From assembly GCF_019399895.1 (NCBI RefSeq), contig NC_091867.1:10987501-11051500 (forward strand): DNA of 64,000 nucleotides. Reading direction: 5' to 3'. The position numbers were made by a program, and so were the translations under genes. Shown in pieces: positions 1 to 14,177 of the stretch. Source of the stretch: Cardiocondyla obscurior. Lineage: Eukaryota; Arthropoda; Insecta; Hymenoptera; Formicidae. Each line of letters opens with the position of its first letter. Position 1 is the first letter of the stretch. Under the pieces are notes generated by a model that worked only from the letters and a program-made list of their open reading frames with translations, was not told the origin of the DNA and did no database searches.

Positions 1-2111
1 AAGAGTACTGTCAAATCGTGCTTTTAAGACTCGTTTATACCTCAGTTTTAAATATTATAAAAATATGTATTGCAAAAGAATCATAGATCATGACTGAACC
101 AAAAATGCTCTCCTTAGAAAAATAGTACCGATCGTGTTTTATAGTTTTTTCATTATGTACATTTCCGTTTATAATCCAGATTTTTGTTAATAACTAGCTA
201 CGATGTATTTTTTTTTTTTTTAATTAATTTTCATAGTTTTCGATGCTGATCAATCTTTCGAGAACACTGTCAATATTAAGCAAACGAAACAGTGAATTCT
301 TTCCTCTTACTCTTAGGTTCTGCTCATAAGCAGTCAAATATCAGCATTTAGATAAGGTAGACCTAACTTCTTCTCTATCTCTAATAATGTCAATTATAAT
401 TTTTTTGTTTTGGTGTCGTTATCTGAGACAGCTCGAGAGAAAGAGAGAGAGAGAGAAATCTAAATGCTGATTTGTGTCTATCTATCTGATAATTAATCTA
501 AATATAATAACTGTGAACTGGCCGTTGTGCAAAGAGGCCTGAATGTTTCAGTGTAGCGCCCCCCTTCCTCACATCACCAACACCACCACCACCTGACCAC
601 CGAACACTGTCATCTTCTCAGTGTAACTTTGATGTGATTTCTGTATGTCTGTTAAACTTTCATTATTAATTTTTTTTTTTTAATTTTTTTTTCTTTTTTT
701 TTTTCCTTACGAATATTTGATTTATATATATGTCCGCTTGCTATGTCCGCTTTCCTGTAGATTCTTGATCAACTTTATGCACAAAAGATCCGTGTCCACT
801 CATGGGAGATATTGGCTCGTTCATAAAGTCGGTGACTATTAAACTGAGCAAAAAGTCCCCCATAAATTATTGCACTAGTCGGTAGAGAAAGAACGAAAAC
901 TGGGAAACGTGAGAAATAATTTTCTGGGAAGTTGCAAGACATTTTATAGAATATTCATCGTTATTTTTTTTAGAACTTAAAGAAACGTGATATCTGGCGT
1001 GATAACGAATTAATAACCCGGTAATTATAATATTTTGATATGACAGTATTCTACAAGATTGAACGTAATTAGTCGTTTATATTATATTCGTTCGTTCAGT
1101 CTGTTTTCAAAAATATAGATCACCGAAAATATCTTTGTAATAATATTTGATTGTCGCATGAAATGAGATCTTATAATTGAGTAGACCAGAATTGTGGTTC
1201 TTTTGTGGTCGCTGTAAGAATATTTGTTTGCATATTGAACGGGAGTTAAAATAGAAATTATGTTTTCACGATTGAATATTTATTGTAAAAATAGTTTATC
1301 TCGAAAAATTGATGTGAGAAGAGCAAAAGTGTTGTAATATTAAATAATTCTTTTAATGCATGAGAATCGCAAGGCTGCTAAGCTATACTCTGATATAGAT
1401 AATGTAATGAAAGAATATTGAAGTCGGAATTTTTTGAAAAATTTATTAGTCTATTAAAGTTTCGTATTAATTAATTTCTGATTATACCGTATATTGATTT
1501 AGTTTTTTTTTTTTTTTTTTTAGCCGCATCGTGCTTATTTCGTGCCTTCAAATAGCACCGACAAATAGTTCTGTGTGCGATTAATTATTTATATATCTCT
1601 GCATCGCTCATTTTCGGGATGACATAATTAGATAAAATTGGCTGATCAAAGAAACACGATTGCTCGTCGCGATACCAGAGCCTGACCGTGCTTCGAGTTC
1701 TGAGTTGCTGGCTGAACAATTAAATGCGTACAGCCAAATATGCAGCATCGCTATTAATGTTCTTAAATTACAATTGCAGCGGATCCGCGGGTGCTCGTCC
1801 ATACACGACTTTATCATTCTGTAATATAACGTATAATGCTTGCACGTTGCACAGCTTCCAGACACCGTAAGCTTGTTCGAAGGCAAAATTGCATAACGAG
1901 GTCGCATCGTCTGCAAAAGTGAATGCTACCGGACTCTAATGCATTTATATGTGTGAATGACTTGATCCGGAATACGATAGAGGACACTAGCATGATATAC
2001 ACCGTGCATAAAAAGAAAAGTAAAGCCGAATTTGGTATAGCAACTCAAGAACTCATGAACATTGGCTCTAATGCCTCTCGTTCTGTCGGTGGTGCGTGGC
2101 AATGTGACTAG
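1..2111. other. Upstream flank or intron of X11, no supported exon
   Basis: Mostly AT-rich DNA with T runs near 205-222, 668-703 and 1504-1522. The stretch from about 1640 to 2110 is clearly more GC-rich than its surroundings and carries short open frames on both strands, none with a recognisable domain. It could hold an upstream X11 exon, a conserved non-coding segment or an old repeat; the sequence alone does not decide. Confidence 0.5.
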
Positions 2112-3648
2112 CAGAGCCTTTGTTTGTTTGTTTGTTTGGCGCGTACATTACGGAAGGATGACGGGCCGGTGCCGATGCAGGCAACACTCTTAAACTATGG
2201 GGGGCAGCATGGGTATGGTCGCTGCAGCATTGCCTCGCAAGGAAGCCTAGAGGAGGACGAGTGCGACTCGAGCGAAGAACTTATAGGAAGCGCTTCTGGT
2301 GGGGGCCAGTCCGAGTCGCAAGCGCTTGGTGCCCAGCCGAAACTGGCCCCGATCAGTGGCTGCTTGGGGCCGACAACCGTTTTCAGACTACAATTTCTCG
2401 GGTCGGTGGAGGTGGAAGAGGAAGGGGGACGTAAACGGCGTAAGCGCCTTAAGAACCACATGGTGGAGGAGGCTGTGACAAAAATAAAGGTCCGCCCTCA
2501 TTGCCCTTTATCCCAGACAACCCTCTCGTCTCCCGCCGCCCCCCCCCCTCTCTTTTTCGCTGTTAAGTCCAAGCGATTGCCCTTTGACTCCTACGAGAGC
2601 ATTCGTTTTATCCCTCTATTAATTTATATAATATCGACGAGAGTCATACCCTCTTGCGGCCACTTCATCTTACGGCTTGACAATTTTATTTTATTCGGCC
2701 ACAAGACCCACGATTTCCCGTAATATGCACTTTTCAGTTACTCGTATTATCTGCGTACAATGCACTCTTGTTCATAAATCATATAGTGACGAGTCTCTTG
2801 CAAGTTGTTAAATGTTGCGTCAAAGTTAGGCAACTTTTATCTCTCAAACTCTCAGGTTTGTGATAATGTCGTTAATAATTATGCTCAATTTTATACAGTT
2901 TACACTACCGTGCACTATCTACTTTACTAGCAATTAAGCGTTACGTTACGTATGTTTAATTATACGTATGTATCGTATATAGATACCTATAACGTAATTT
3001 ATAATTAATTACTTTTTTTGTCTCTACTTTGTTACACATGCTGCTTTCATATGATAGGCGCTGGTACGTATAATCTGTGCAATGCATCTGACATAGAAAT
3101 TTAGTAACGTAATAAAACTAATAAGAATATGTGGTATGCTTTTTAGGCACCGGACGGTGACACTCAGCCGAGTACAGAAGTAGATCTGTTCATCTCGACG
3201 GAGAAAATCATGGTTCTCAACACTGATCTGAAGGAGATCATGATGGATCATGCGTTACGCACGATTTCGTACATAGCGGATATCGGCGACCTTGTAGTGC
3301 TAATGGCACGCCGACGTTTTGTGCCGCACGAAATGGAAGAAGTACCGAAAATCAACCGAACTCCCAAGATGATATGTCACGTTTTCGAAAGCGAGGAGGC
3401 TCAATTTATAGCACAAAGTATCGGACAAGCATTTCAAGTAGCTTACATGGAGTTCCTAAAGGCAAACGGGATAGAAGATCATAGCTTCGTTAAGGAAATG
3501 GATTATCAGGAAGTGCTCAACTCGCAGGAAATATTCGGCGACGAGCTGCAGATGTTTGCGAAGAAAGAGATGCAGAAAGAGGTAATTTTCGAAATGCAAT
3601 TAAATTTTATATCACAAATTTAGACGTGGATGTTAATTATCGTGATAG

Positions 3649-3682
<34 letters not shown>

Positions 3683-4392
3683 TAATTACATTAGAGTAAA
3701 GATCTCTTTTTACTTGCAGGTAGTGGTACCGAAGGCGAAGGGGGAGATTCTCGGGGTTGTGATTGTTGAGTCCGGATGGGGCTCGATGCTGCCAACCGTA
3801 GTCATAGCAAATTTAGCGCCGGCCGGGGCCGCTGCCCGTTGTGGTCAGCTTAACATTGGCGATCAGATAATAGCGATTAATGGCGTATCGTTAGTCGGCT
3901 TGCCTTTATCCACGTGTCAGACTTACATAAAGAACTCGAAAAATCAAACGGTTGTCAAGCTAACTGTCGTGCCGTGTGCACCTGTGGTCGAAGTGAAAAT
4001 CAAGAGACCCGACACGAAATATCAGTTAGGATTTAGTGTACAGAACGGAGTGATATGTAGTCTATTGAGAGGTGGGATCGCCGAGCGGGGCGGAGTACGA
4101 GTGGGCCATAGGATAATTGAAATCAATAATCAGAGTGTCGTTGCTGTACCGCACGAAAAGATTGTTAATCTTTTGGCTACGTCAGTGGGAGAGGTACGTA
4201 AGCGCGTGGAATTAAAGTGGCTGTTTTTAAATACGGCTCTGTGTATTTTTTTACGCAATGGAATAATATCGGGAAGCAATTACATACGATAGTGAAAGAA
4301 ATGTTAATTTCCTTTTCTAGATTTTGATGAAAACGATGCCCACGTCCATGTTTAGGCTGTTGACCGGCCAGGAGTCTCCGGTGTACATATAA
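2112..4392 (+). CDS. X11L: X11/Mint (APBA) adaptor protein, C-terminal part: PTB and two PDZ domains
   Basis: Adaptor that binds APP-type cytoplasmic tails through its PTB domain and membrane or synaptic partners through two PDZ domains. Exons that join in phase: about 2112-2489, 3147-3581, 3720-4193 and 4321-4392. The first exon carries the PTB start (FRLQFLGSVEV, then EEAVTKIK). The second has the PTB core (STEVDLFIS, DHALRTISYIADIGDLVVLM, MICHVFESEEAQFIAQSIGQ). The third has both PDZ domains, with carboxylate-binding loops ILGVVIVESG and YQLGFSVQNG. The last exon ends in LLTGQESPVYI, the X11 C-terminal tail known to fold back on PDZ1. The donor after the first exon (GTCCGC) is weak, and the 5' limit is the first open codon after an in-frame stop, so the true exon start may be 2112-2157. 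The N-terminal half of the gene must lie upstream. The family call is firm; which insect paralogue (X11L or X11L-beta) is not. Confidence 0.93.
3650..3679. repeat. Poly(A) run in an X11 intron
   Basis: About 30 A residues lie inside the 138-bp intron between the PTB exon and the PDZ exon, just upstream of the acceptor. It is probably length-polymorphic. Confidence 0.9.
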
Positions 4393-7300
4393 AAAGAAGA
4401 AAAAACGTTGAGTTGCCTGGCTGATGCGTAGTGAACAGACAATACATCCACCATCCACTACCATACTATCCGCTACTACCTTTACTGTACAGGTTATTCT
4501 ATGCAAATCGCTTTGTGTTTTCGATTCTTATGGGACGATTCGATACATTCACCAGCTCCTGCTTAGTAAACGAGACTACAAAGGTACGTCGCAAAAACGT
4601 TACTATCTACTCTAACATAATTTATATGATTATCGATTATCGTAAGAGATATTTGTCTAGTACTAATCAATGAGATTCTCTATAACATAAATATATCCCC
4701 TAAAATCTTGCGAGATATTGTTTTAATGTTGATCAATGCGTTACGTCAATGCATCGCAGTGTTCGATTTGTTATCCGAGCGGTGCAGAAATTGCGGCGGA
4801 ATCCGTCGCAATTACTCGCGCGTTCGATTTGTTACGAATCTAGCAAAACGATAGGGGGGAGAAATATATTGATTTTCAGTGCACAAGTAGATGTTACAGA
4901 GAATCGCATTATTCGCGCCAAGGATGATGATAGGTGATGCAAATGATGCAGTTGCACATGAATATAAATAGCACAAAGCTCTTTACCAACAGCTGGAGCA
5001 GGGCTGGAACTGTATATTACGTAGTTTAATGACATAGTAATATTTATAAAAAAAGATCTCCCTCTATCTCTCGCGGAGACACTTTAAGCTAAAGTGTTTA
5101 TTTAATCTTTTTTATCCTTAAGGCCGGCGAATACTTGCGGGGCGATCCCGCAAAGTACATTAATTTCTACTAAAATTATTATCTTACCGTAGTAAACTTC
5201 GGACGCGTAAATCTCGTGATAAACAACGCTATAGTAATTATATAGAAGAGCACAATAACGTATTCTATGTATATGTGAGAGAAACTTTTTTGAAACGGGT
5301 AGAGAATCTGTTTTGCAATACGTTAAATTGCAATCCTGACTCTCAGCGAAAGATAAATAATATGCATGTTGTCGAATACACAGAAATGGTCAGTAGACAA
5401 AAATGTTGATTTGACACGTATGCCTACATATCGCTTTATTGACGCTATTCTGTCGTATAATACTCACCTGTATCGAAAGTGAAGTCGTAACGCAGCACGT
5501 GATATATTTACTTTTCGGGGTAAAACTTAATAAAGATCTTTATATTCTGCCTCATAAATGACTATCGTTCGCGAAAAATTAAACAAAAAGAATTTTTTTT
5601 CTTTACTCCGAATATTTTGATGTAAATGCACAATTTCATAATAGATATTATTATTTTACGTTTTTGGGAAAAAATATACACGCGGGCGCGCGTGTGTGGA
5701 TGCGTGAGATTTGTTCTTATTTTTTGCAAATGATAGTTTGCATTTTATTCAGGTATGTTACATTATCGTTCGCTTTTCCGATCACATATTGATAAATGTT
5801 GAAAAATGGCTGTGTATTTAAGAGTCTAGATTTTATAGACATAAGATATCGCACTCGACATAGGCACATTAGAATAGAGGCCTCTAAATTTTTCAGCACT
5901 TTACGTCCTCTAGTCTCTCTCTATTTCTCTCTTAATATTTTACCAAGTCTCCATTTGTCGTAGAGACTCTGTATCCTTCATCAAACTAAACTTTAATTGA
6001 ATCTTTAACTTAAAACTCACATTAGAATTGTTCAAAGTATCACCCTGAATTTTTTAAATATTTACCGACTAAAAGTCTATATGCCTCTCGAAAGTATCAC
6101 GTCATTCTAAAGCACATCTAAATAAAAAAAATATTTTCAATTAACCTCGTCTCATTTAGCAAATTTCCACGAGAGATTAGTGAAAAACTTAAAAATATTT
6201 CCACCAATCAATACTTATTAATCAATCTCATTTTGTAAAATAAAATTCCTTTTAATTCATTTATTTTTCGTATTCGGAAAAATTTAGTTTATAAAAATAA
6301 TTCTAGTAATTAATCGTAAAATGGCTTACAATTATAGACGGCACTTTATCCGTATCAGCTTGCAGTAAGTCTTCACTCCCCATGTATAATACTTGCATGT
6401 AAAATATGTAAATTGTAGTCGACGTAATGTGGCTTCACTACACATAGGGCATACAAAAATGAAAAATAGATTCTCTCAACTTGTAACTCTTCGTCAATGG
6501 AAAATTTCTTCTAAAATATAACAGACTGATTCCACTTCTATGTGTGACCCAATAAGATAAAAATTACTCATTTCGAAGAGAGAAAAAAAAAAAAAAAGCG
6601 TTATTCCACAGTCATATTGCTAGGAAAAAAAAAAGAAAAAAAAAGAAGAAGAAAACGTCCTCTTCTATGTAAATACTATACGCCGTAATAATCTAAGTTT
6701 TATCTATTTTTGCTGAAGATTTCTCACCTTCGAGCTATTCTGCTTCAAATATCAAGAAGTGTGCGATGACAAACTTTGAGATTCCTCATGTCTGATAAAA
6801 TTTCAATGCCAAAGTACATTAAGTAGTGAGGCGTAAACGACGACGAGATAGCGAAGTGTGCATAATTTTCGACGAACTGAAAAATTCAGATTCTGTCAAA
6901 GAATATGCGATTCAAAGAACGACGTATTCTAATTTGCAAAAAGTCAAGCTTACGTTGTCTACATTCTCTAAGATCATTTAGATATTTAGTAGGGCGTTTA
7001 AAAAGAAAGTGTTCATAGAATTAAGTAAAATATCACGTAAAAGATATCTAATAAGCTTGAAAAAGTTTGGCCTTTCGATGATAGAAACAATTAGATTCCT
7101 AATTCTGTCCAAATCGACTATCGTTTCTATTTGTGAAAAGATCAGATTTTCGAAAAATATTAATTAGATATCTTTCGCCTAATGAATTATACTCTTCTTT
7201 TTAAACTGCCCGTATAGATCATAGCATTTGTGTTTAAATAGTGTCTTAATTATTATTGTATTGTAAAAATCACACGGAAACTGGTTTAAAATGACGAGAA

Positions 7301-10300
7301 TTTTTAACTGTGTAACGAATAAATTAGAACTTCAATTTTGGAAGGCTGAACATGTTATGAGCTTTACTCTTTTCGTTTTATTGACGTAACAGACGTGTTC
7401 TACTTCGTATCTAAATTTAAGTTGACTCTTCGATTACACTGATATCTTCAAAGATCTCTGATTTGCCATAGATACGATACTTTCTACGAAACAATTCTCT
7501 GCGAGGCGGGCGAATAAAGAGCATGTACATAAAAGTTTTTCATTGTCTACGATATTTAATTATGTGAAAGCGAAAGTAAAACGCAGCGCACGGTGTTGCG
7601 AATCGATGCGAACGGAACGTCTCGTGAGAATAGTTACGTGAGAAATGTCACGAAATATATGTATAAATATATACATATTAAGTAATTTCATTACTTGATT
7701 GAAAGAGGGTGTAGCGAAGTGTATTACGATATTGCATATCATGGGGAACCGATATATCATTGTAGAGACCTTCATTCATTGCGGACAAATGTCTAGACGA
7801 ATGTGCAGAAAGTATTATCTTTTGCCGGAATCACCAGAGTTTAAAATAAATCGTGACTATATACGTTAGGGCAAATGGATTTTGGCATAGAAATTTTAAC
7901 CATATATTCGACGAGCAACACAAAGCGGTATGAATATAATATATGGGATCAAACAAGATGTGTTATATATTGGGTGGCTGACACTTATCTAGTCATTACG
8001 CTAAGAATAAGATGAATATATATATAAATATAAATAAAGAAAAGTATATATATATACATATATATGTATACATGTATGTATACATGTATATACATAATAA
8101 ATTAATACTCAGCCATCGCAAGCCACCCTGACTGAATGTGTTTAGCCACATTTTAATAATAACATCTGCAACTTATACTGTCAATCTGGCCTTGCGTGGT
8201 CATTACTTGTATGTTCGTTAGAGATGAAATGTAATATTATTAAATCGTCATTATTACAAAGTCTTCGTTCGTTGACTCACATTTTACGAAAGAAAAAAAA
8301 CAAAAATGAACAAAGAACTTTTTTGTCTTAATAACTTAAAGGTGCAAGTTGTGGCTTCTTAAAGTATTAAATTTACAAGCATACATTAATAAATATTTAG
8401 CCTCATTTGACTTTATCTCTGTTGATATTCTATCGATATTCTTCATCTAAATTCGTTTTCTATAGAACTTTTTTTTCTAGATTTTCTACGATTGTTGGTA
8501 AATTATATTATATATGAACGAATGCGAGGGAAGGAGATCTAGTAAACTTGTTCCGTTTATAAATTTAAATAAGCGTACAATTACGAAATAAGTACAGCCT
8601 CGAAATAAAATAAAAAGAAATGTTTCGTCGTGTAATTATTTCCAAGCGCTGTAAGACATTTGTGTCACGTTCGTCCTCAACGAGGACATTGATGAATAAT
8701 GTCTGATTTATAGAATATTTCGTCGATGACAAAGCATGTTTTGCATCATTGAGCCTTACAAAGTGAAGAATGATGATCGTGCAAAGTCAGTATGAATGGT
8801 TAAAAAGAAAAAAAAAATCCAAAATTGCAGTAAGAATCGTTATGAGGCAATTGAGAAAAAAAAATCCCAGCCATTCATAAATAAATAAAAATAATTATAT
8901 CTTACACACATATATAGAGCTTGCGCTGTAGCTTCACCAGTCATGAAACATGCTACGAGATATCATGACTGTCCTTATCAATGTTTGTGAGTGTATAATA
9001 AGTTATAAACTATAAGTGAGCTATTGAATGTGTATATGGTATATGCTAGTCCATATTAAGATACAATAAAATGTAATTTTGAATTCAAATCCGTACGCGT
9101 AGTTATCTGTGACTTCGAATCGTGGTACGACAAATAGTCGATGAAAATGATATAGCTTACACTCTGTTTCTTTTTTCTCTTTTAAAGGTTTTATTTCTTT
9201 AAAATATTCCACATGACATATGAAGCAATGAGGTATATACATTATGAAGCTTGTTCATAAGAGCAGTCTAAAATTATCTAAACTATTAATATCGGGAAAA
9301 GCAGCATCGACGAGCCACTTCTTTCCTTCTAAAATGTCCTGACGAGCTTCTTTACATCCATTTTAGCACCGAGTTAACGTTGACAAGGACATTAATACAC
9401 TTTGTTACAACAGAAATATAAAATGACATATCATTTTAGTCTATAATATATACATGTATATGTTTATTTAAAAAAAAAATTAGTTTTATTCGTTCTCATT
9501 CTGTTAGTATTTATTGTTATAGCATTAGCTTCCATATTTATTACTAATTTAGCAAAAAATAATTAATTCATAAAATTTTATTATACATGTTAACACATTT
9601 CAGCAAAGCAATGATAAACGAACGTAAGAAAAAAAAAAAAAAAAAAAAAGGGAACATATTGAAATATATGATTAAGTATCGATTATACATTAATGAAATT
9701 ATATATATATGGATATTTAATTTCTTGCAAATCTTAATCGTCAATTTACGTTTAATTATTCCATAGTAACTTTTGGAAAATCTTTCGTACCACATCGGTA
9801 CAACATAATAACGCATACAATAGAATAATTAGTCTATATCCCAAACTCTTATTAATAATTTATTTATTATTGCAGATTATCTACAATTGTTTTAACCTAT
9901 TCCCGTGTCCTTAAATTACAAAACCTCTCTGTTGTAGTTATTAAAAGAAAAAAAAAACCAAAGATTATTTATACAAATGTCTTTATTTTTATATGAATGT
10001 TAACTGGTTGTACTTTCTCTCACATTAGATGCAATAAAACGTACATTAAGTATAAACCATTGACATTTTTATTAAGCCGATTATATCGATATTAAGATTA
10101 ATTTATTGAGCCAATGCATTATGATAATTATGTTAAATATTTCTATTAATATACATATATTTCTTTTGCCAGTGGTCTGTTGCAAAGATATTGTTTTTAC
10201 TATCATTCTATTTTATTTACTTACACAATGTGCAACGTATGTAAATTTAACTATTTCCTTGCATATATTCAATTTTTATTACGATCTTTATAATTTTGCT

Positions 10301-11150
10301 TGTAAAATGGAAAATATTTACGTATGTATATGCATATATGTAACTATGTATCTTACACTGTCTTGCTCAAGTAAGCACAATCATCATAAAACATTCTTTT
10401 TATATATTTTTTTTAATCGAATCAATTTTTTCTATGTTAAAATTTATTGTATAATTATATCTTAATGAACAAAATTCGTTCATTGTAAGATACAATAAAG
10501 AATTTTTCTACCCTTCTTACTTATATTTACACATTATAAGCAATTAATTGGCAATCGTTACTAATATAATGGAAGATTTCTATTTATTAATAGTTTAACT
10601 TGTCTGAATACAAATGAAATGTATTCGAATGCAATGCGAATATATTAAAAATTTTAAATTTTTACGATATTCCACACTTTGCGACAAAATAATCGTGCAT
10701 CTTGAAAGACACTCAAGTTTTATATAGATTGAAAATACTTGCGTATCTTTTTTAAATACAATATCTGTAAGACATGAAAGATAAATAATAACTATTACTG
10801 ATCAATCTTATCGTTGTCTATTCTAGGTATGTAAAGATACTTAAATCTATAATGTGTTGGACAGAGACAACCAGTTAGCATACATAGTAATTTGTTTAAA
10901 AACAAAAGAATGTTGTATAATGTAATAATCTTTCGATCTCACTTTTAAATAATATACACTAGGAGGAAAAAGAAAAATATTAGTTGCAAATTGCACTAAA
11001 TTTGCAATATATTGAAAAATGATGGTATAACTTTTCCTTAATATAATTTCAAACTTATGTAACATATCTCACCGCGTCTTCTCACAGAGAGAGGCTTCCT
11101 CTTGCGGATACGCAACGTTAATGTAGGAAGATATTTACGAAGTTTCTCGA
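4393..11150. other. Long AT-rich gap between X11 and UBE2N
   Basis: Nearly 7 kb without a supported coding exon. It follows the X11 stop codon directly, so much of it may be a long 3' untranslated region, as neuronal adaptor transcripts often have. It contains A/T homopolymers, a TA/TACATG simple repeat near 8.04-8.10 kb and a short GC-rich alternating purine-pyrimidine stretch near 5680-5698. Open frames here are short, AT-rich and without domains. Confidence 0.5.
8041..8096. repeat. TA / TACATG simple repeat
   Basis: Alternating TATA units grade into ATGTATACATG units. The block is self-complementary and able to form a hairpin. Confidence 0.85.
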
Positions 11151-11216
11151 TTGAATAAATCCATGCTTTGCATTTCCCCCACGATATAGAAAATATCCAT
11201 TCTGTTTTACAAAACT

Positions 11217-11222
11217 TTTATT
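11217..11222 (-). terminator. Probable UBE2N poly(A) signal
   Basis: AATAAA on the minus strand, about 130 bases past the UBE2N stop codon. It is the first clear signal in that direction. Confidence 0.5.
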
Positions 11223-11350
11223 GTTTTTATAGCAAAATTGTGGACACAGGTGCCAGATACGCAGTTGGTGCGGGTAAGGTGATCAAAAGTCTGGGAAAGG
11301 TAGCAGTAACGTCGCTTTGCTTTGTCGTGGGCGATCTGACAAGGCTGAGA

Positions 11351-12114
11351 TCAGTTATCCATAGCATATCTTCGAGTCCATTCTTTGGCATTACGTATCG
11401 CTTCGCTTTCATTGACTTTCCAAAGTTCAGCTACATCATTTGCCAAGGGATCATCTGGATTTGGTGCACTCAAAAGTGCTTGTATAGACAACAAAACTGT
11501 TCTGATTTGAAGCGCTGGACTCCATTTATCTTTGAGAATATCCAGACAAATCCTGCCCAATCTACAAATAAATTGTAGGTAATAAAAACAGATTTCAGAT
11601 AAATCCTATTGAGACATAACTGAGACAGTAGAATATCAATTAAATTTTTTTTTTTTCTTTTTTTTTAATATAGATATATTTTTAATCACAATTTATTATT
11701 AAATTTATGTCTGTATCAGATTATTCAATTATTTTCCAGTAAAAAATTATGTCTTTTGTACTGCTCTTTCTTAATTTATTGAAATTGATAAGAAATGCTA
11801 AAAGTAATTTGATAAAACTCAGCATATCTTTGATGAAAAAGATAGATACATTGCAGGTGCTGTATTTACCTGTCTATATTTGGATGATATATTTTTGTGA
11901 TAAACCTAACTTTAGGTGCAGACATTGGGTAATCTTCTGGTAGGAACAATTCAAGCTTAAACAAACCACCTTCGAATGGCGAGTCTTCAGGTCCCGTTAC
12001 TATTACGTGAAAATATCTAGCATTTGTATCATCTGGCACGGCGCTGATACCAGGAACTGGCTCTTGCATTAATCTTTGAGTTTCTTTAATAATCCTTCGA
12101 GGTAACGCTGCCAT
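11351..12114 (-). CDS. UBE2N: Ubiquitin-conjugating enzyme E2 N (Ubc13/bendless)
   Basis: E2 enzyme that, with a UEV partner, builds Lys63-linked ubiquitin chains in DNA-damage tolerance, immune signalling and, in flies, axon growth (bendless). Two exons, 12114-11870 and 11561-11351, are joined by a 308-bp GT-AG intron in phase 2 that splits Arg82. The protein is 151 residues, the family length. The UBC fold is complete: HPN motif at residues 77-79 and catalytic Cys87 in LGRICLDILKDKW. The C-terminus reads RRYAMDN. The start codon lies just downstream of an acceptor-like ctttccag, so a non-coding 5' exon probably exists upstream in the shared GC-rich promoter region. Open frames on the plus strand here are antisense shadows. 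Confidence 0.98.
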
Positions 12115-14177
12115 TGTTCATGCACAGGTCTGGAAAGATAAAATACATGACGTTGCTAAAACTTTCTTACATAAATACTGAATGTTTCAATAAAAAATTT
12201 CACTTGAAATTCCAAAGTACATCTAAATATTTTTGCATAGTCTCGAAAGCACTTTTAAATCTTAAACTTTCGTAAATTTTACATGGTACATGTCAGCGGA
12301 ATAAAATTGCTTTTTTCTTCATCTATTTTTTCTTTCTACAAATTCATTCGATATATAATATGTAAATTTGATTAACATTGAAACAAACTGCACTTTACAC
12401 GGTCTGAATTTTAATGAACCATTCGTATACAAATTATTATTAATAAACTTGATTTTTTCTTTGTCACAACGCCGCCTGATATTAAAGCCACAAAGGACAG
12501 ATCGCGCTGACGTTAAAATCGTCTCGACCACCTCGTCAGCATCTCTCGCATACCATCGGAGGTATTTTTTTTTGTCTTTCTCTCTCTCTCTCTATCTTTC
12601 TCCTTTCTCTCTCCCACCCTTTCTACACAAAACACAATGCTGGTCGGTCGGGCGATTATTTCGCGATTTACAAACCGGATGATCCTGGGCATGTATCGAG
12701 GAGGCGGGAGATCGATAATCTCTTTCGCGGACAACTCGATAACGGCAACGGATGAACAGCGATCGGCCGCAAATTGACAGCGTTGACAGCTTTGCCACAA
12801 TCGTGCACGTATGTATGCGCGCGTGCATTCGCGCGCGCGCGTTCACGAGCGAGAACGTGTGCGTGAGTGCGTGCGGGCGTACGAGTGCACGATGCACCGA
12901 GTGTCGGGGACGTCGTGGAGACCGCGTGAGTTTCTCTTGACGACATATCGCGCGATAAATCCGCAGGGTAAAATCCAAGGCCTGTACCGTCGCGTCGAGG
13001 ACACCGGGGGAAAAAGAGAGAAGAAATCGAAGAGAGAAAGAGCTTGTCCGATGCATAAACAAAGGGTGCGAGCGTGACGTAGTGGCGCGGCGGTCCGTCC
13101 GGTCGGCGCTCTGACGAGGCACGTCGCCTGGATACGTACGGATGTTTCTCTACGTAAAAGGCTACAGCAGTGGTCGCGTCTCGCGCGAGTACTCCAACAG
13201 TTTCGTTTTTTTTTTCTTTTCCGCAGCGAATCTCTCGGCCCTTCGTGCTTCCGCGGAGAACTTTTCGTCGCTAACGCGCTTGTTCTCCTGGTTAGGTTGT
13301 CGCCGCCACCGTCGGTTCCCGTCGGCCTCGCAGCCGACTCCGGAGTAGATGCGGGGGAGGGCAGGGGGCAGGAGAGCGGGACCCAACCGGCCGGTAATCC
13401 ACGGGTGCGTGGACGCTCGTACGCGGCCGCTAATTCAATTTCCACACACGTTGAACGGTCCGACGTTCCGCACGCGGCGCTCGATGGCTGCTTGGTTCGG
13501 CTGAATTTTTGCGAGCACGAGAGATCGGTGGTCCCCTCACGGTCGCCTCTCGCGATTCATTTTATCACGCTGCCTGATGGCGCTGCTCGCTTCCCTCCTG
13601 CCGTCTCGTTCTTTCTGCCCTGGGGGGGTCCGTCCGTCCCGCGCTCGCGGGGTCCTTCACTCACGCGAATCAACCTCGTCGCCACGCGATAACCACCCCC
13701 GCACGCCGATACCCTTTATTCTCCCGTTGTCCCGGAGAGCGTCACCGAACTACAGACTGGTCATGAAGCCACGAGTGAGGCTAGAGTCGCTCAAGTACCG
13801 CGAGAGCGCGCGTCGATGAGACGATGTCTTCCACCCGGGCATACGCGGCACACAGATAACGAACCGTGTGGTATCGTTTATCCTTGTTCGGCTTCTTTCG
13901 GTCGAATGCCACGCGACGCGGCGCGGCCAATCAATTTTTTACTCCCCCGCTAGAACGGGAAGCTTATTTGCCGCCGCGTCAGCGAATAAAGTAATACAAA
14001 TTTCTTTTAGTCTCGATAAAATAATCTCGCGTTAGCTCGCGCTTAGGTATCCGGATGTTGCAAACTAATTGAACTTCCGGCGCCTCTGACGTACGGAATG
14101 TCGCAAAATTAAGAGCTTCCTCAGATCCGGTCACACCTGTCATTGCGGAAGAGACAAAGGAGAAAGGTATTCTGTAA
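12115..14177. promoter_or_regulatory. CpG-rich head-to-head promoter region of UBE2N and TRMO
   Basis: About 2.06 kb separates the two start codons. From roughly 12,600 to 13,970 the DNA is strongly GC- and CpG-rich, unlike both flanks, and open frames appear in many reading frames at once, as expected from stop-poor GC-rich DNA. A CG/CGTG simple repeat lies near 12,808-12,850. It most likely holds both promoters and non-coding first exons. No TATA box is obvious. Confidence 0.7.

Noticed and set aside
1923..2111. Plus-strand frame just before the X11 PTB exon as an X11 exon
   Set aside because: It ends in a stop immediately before the PTB exon frame, has no recognisable X11 sequence and no strong donor.
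11168..11578. 136-codon plus-strand frame
   Set aside because: It is antisense to UBE2N exon 2 and has no independent support.
12592..13819. Long overlapping open frames on both strands between UBE2N and TRMO
   Set aside because: They occur in several frames at once in CpG-rich DNA, are Arg/Ser/Pro/His-biased and show no domain. They reflect scarce stop codons in a promoter region.
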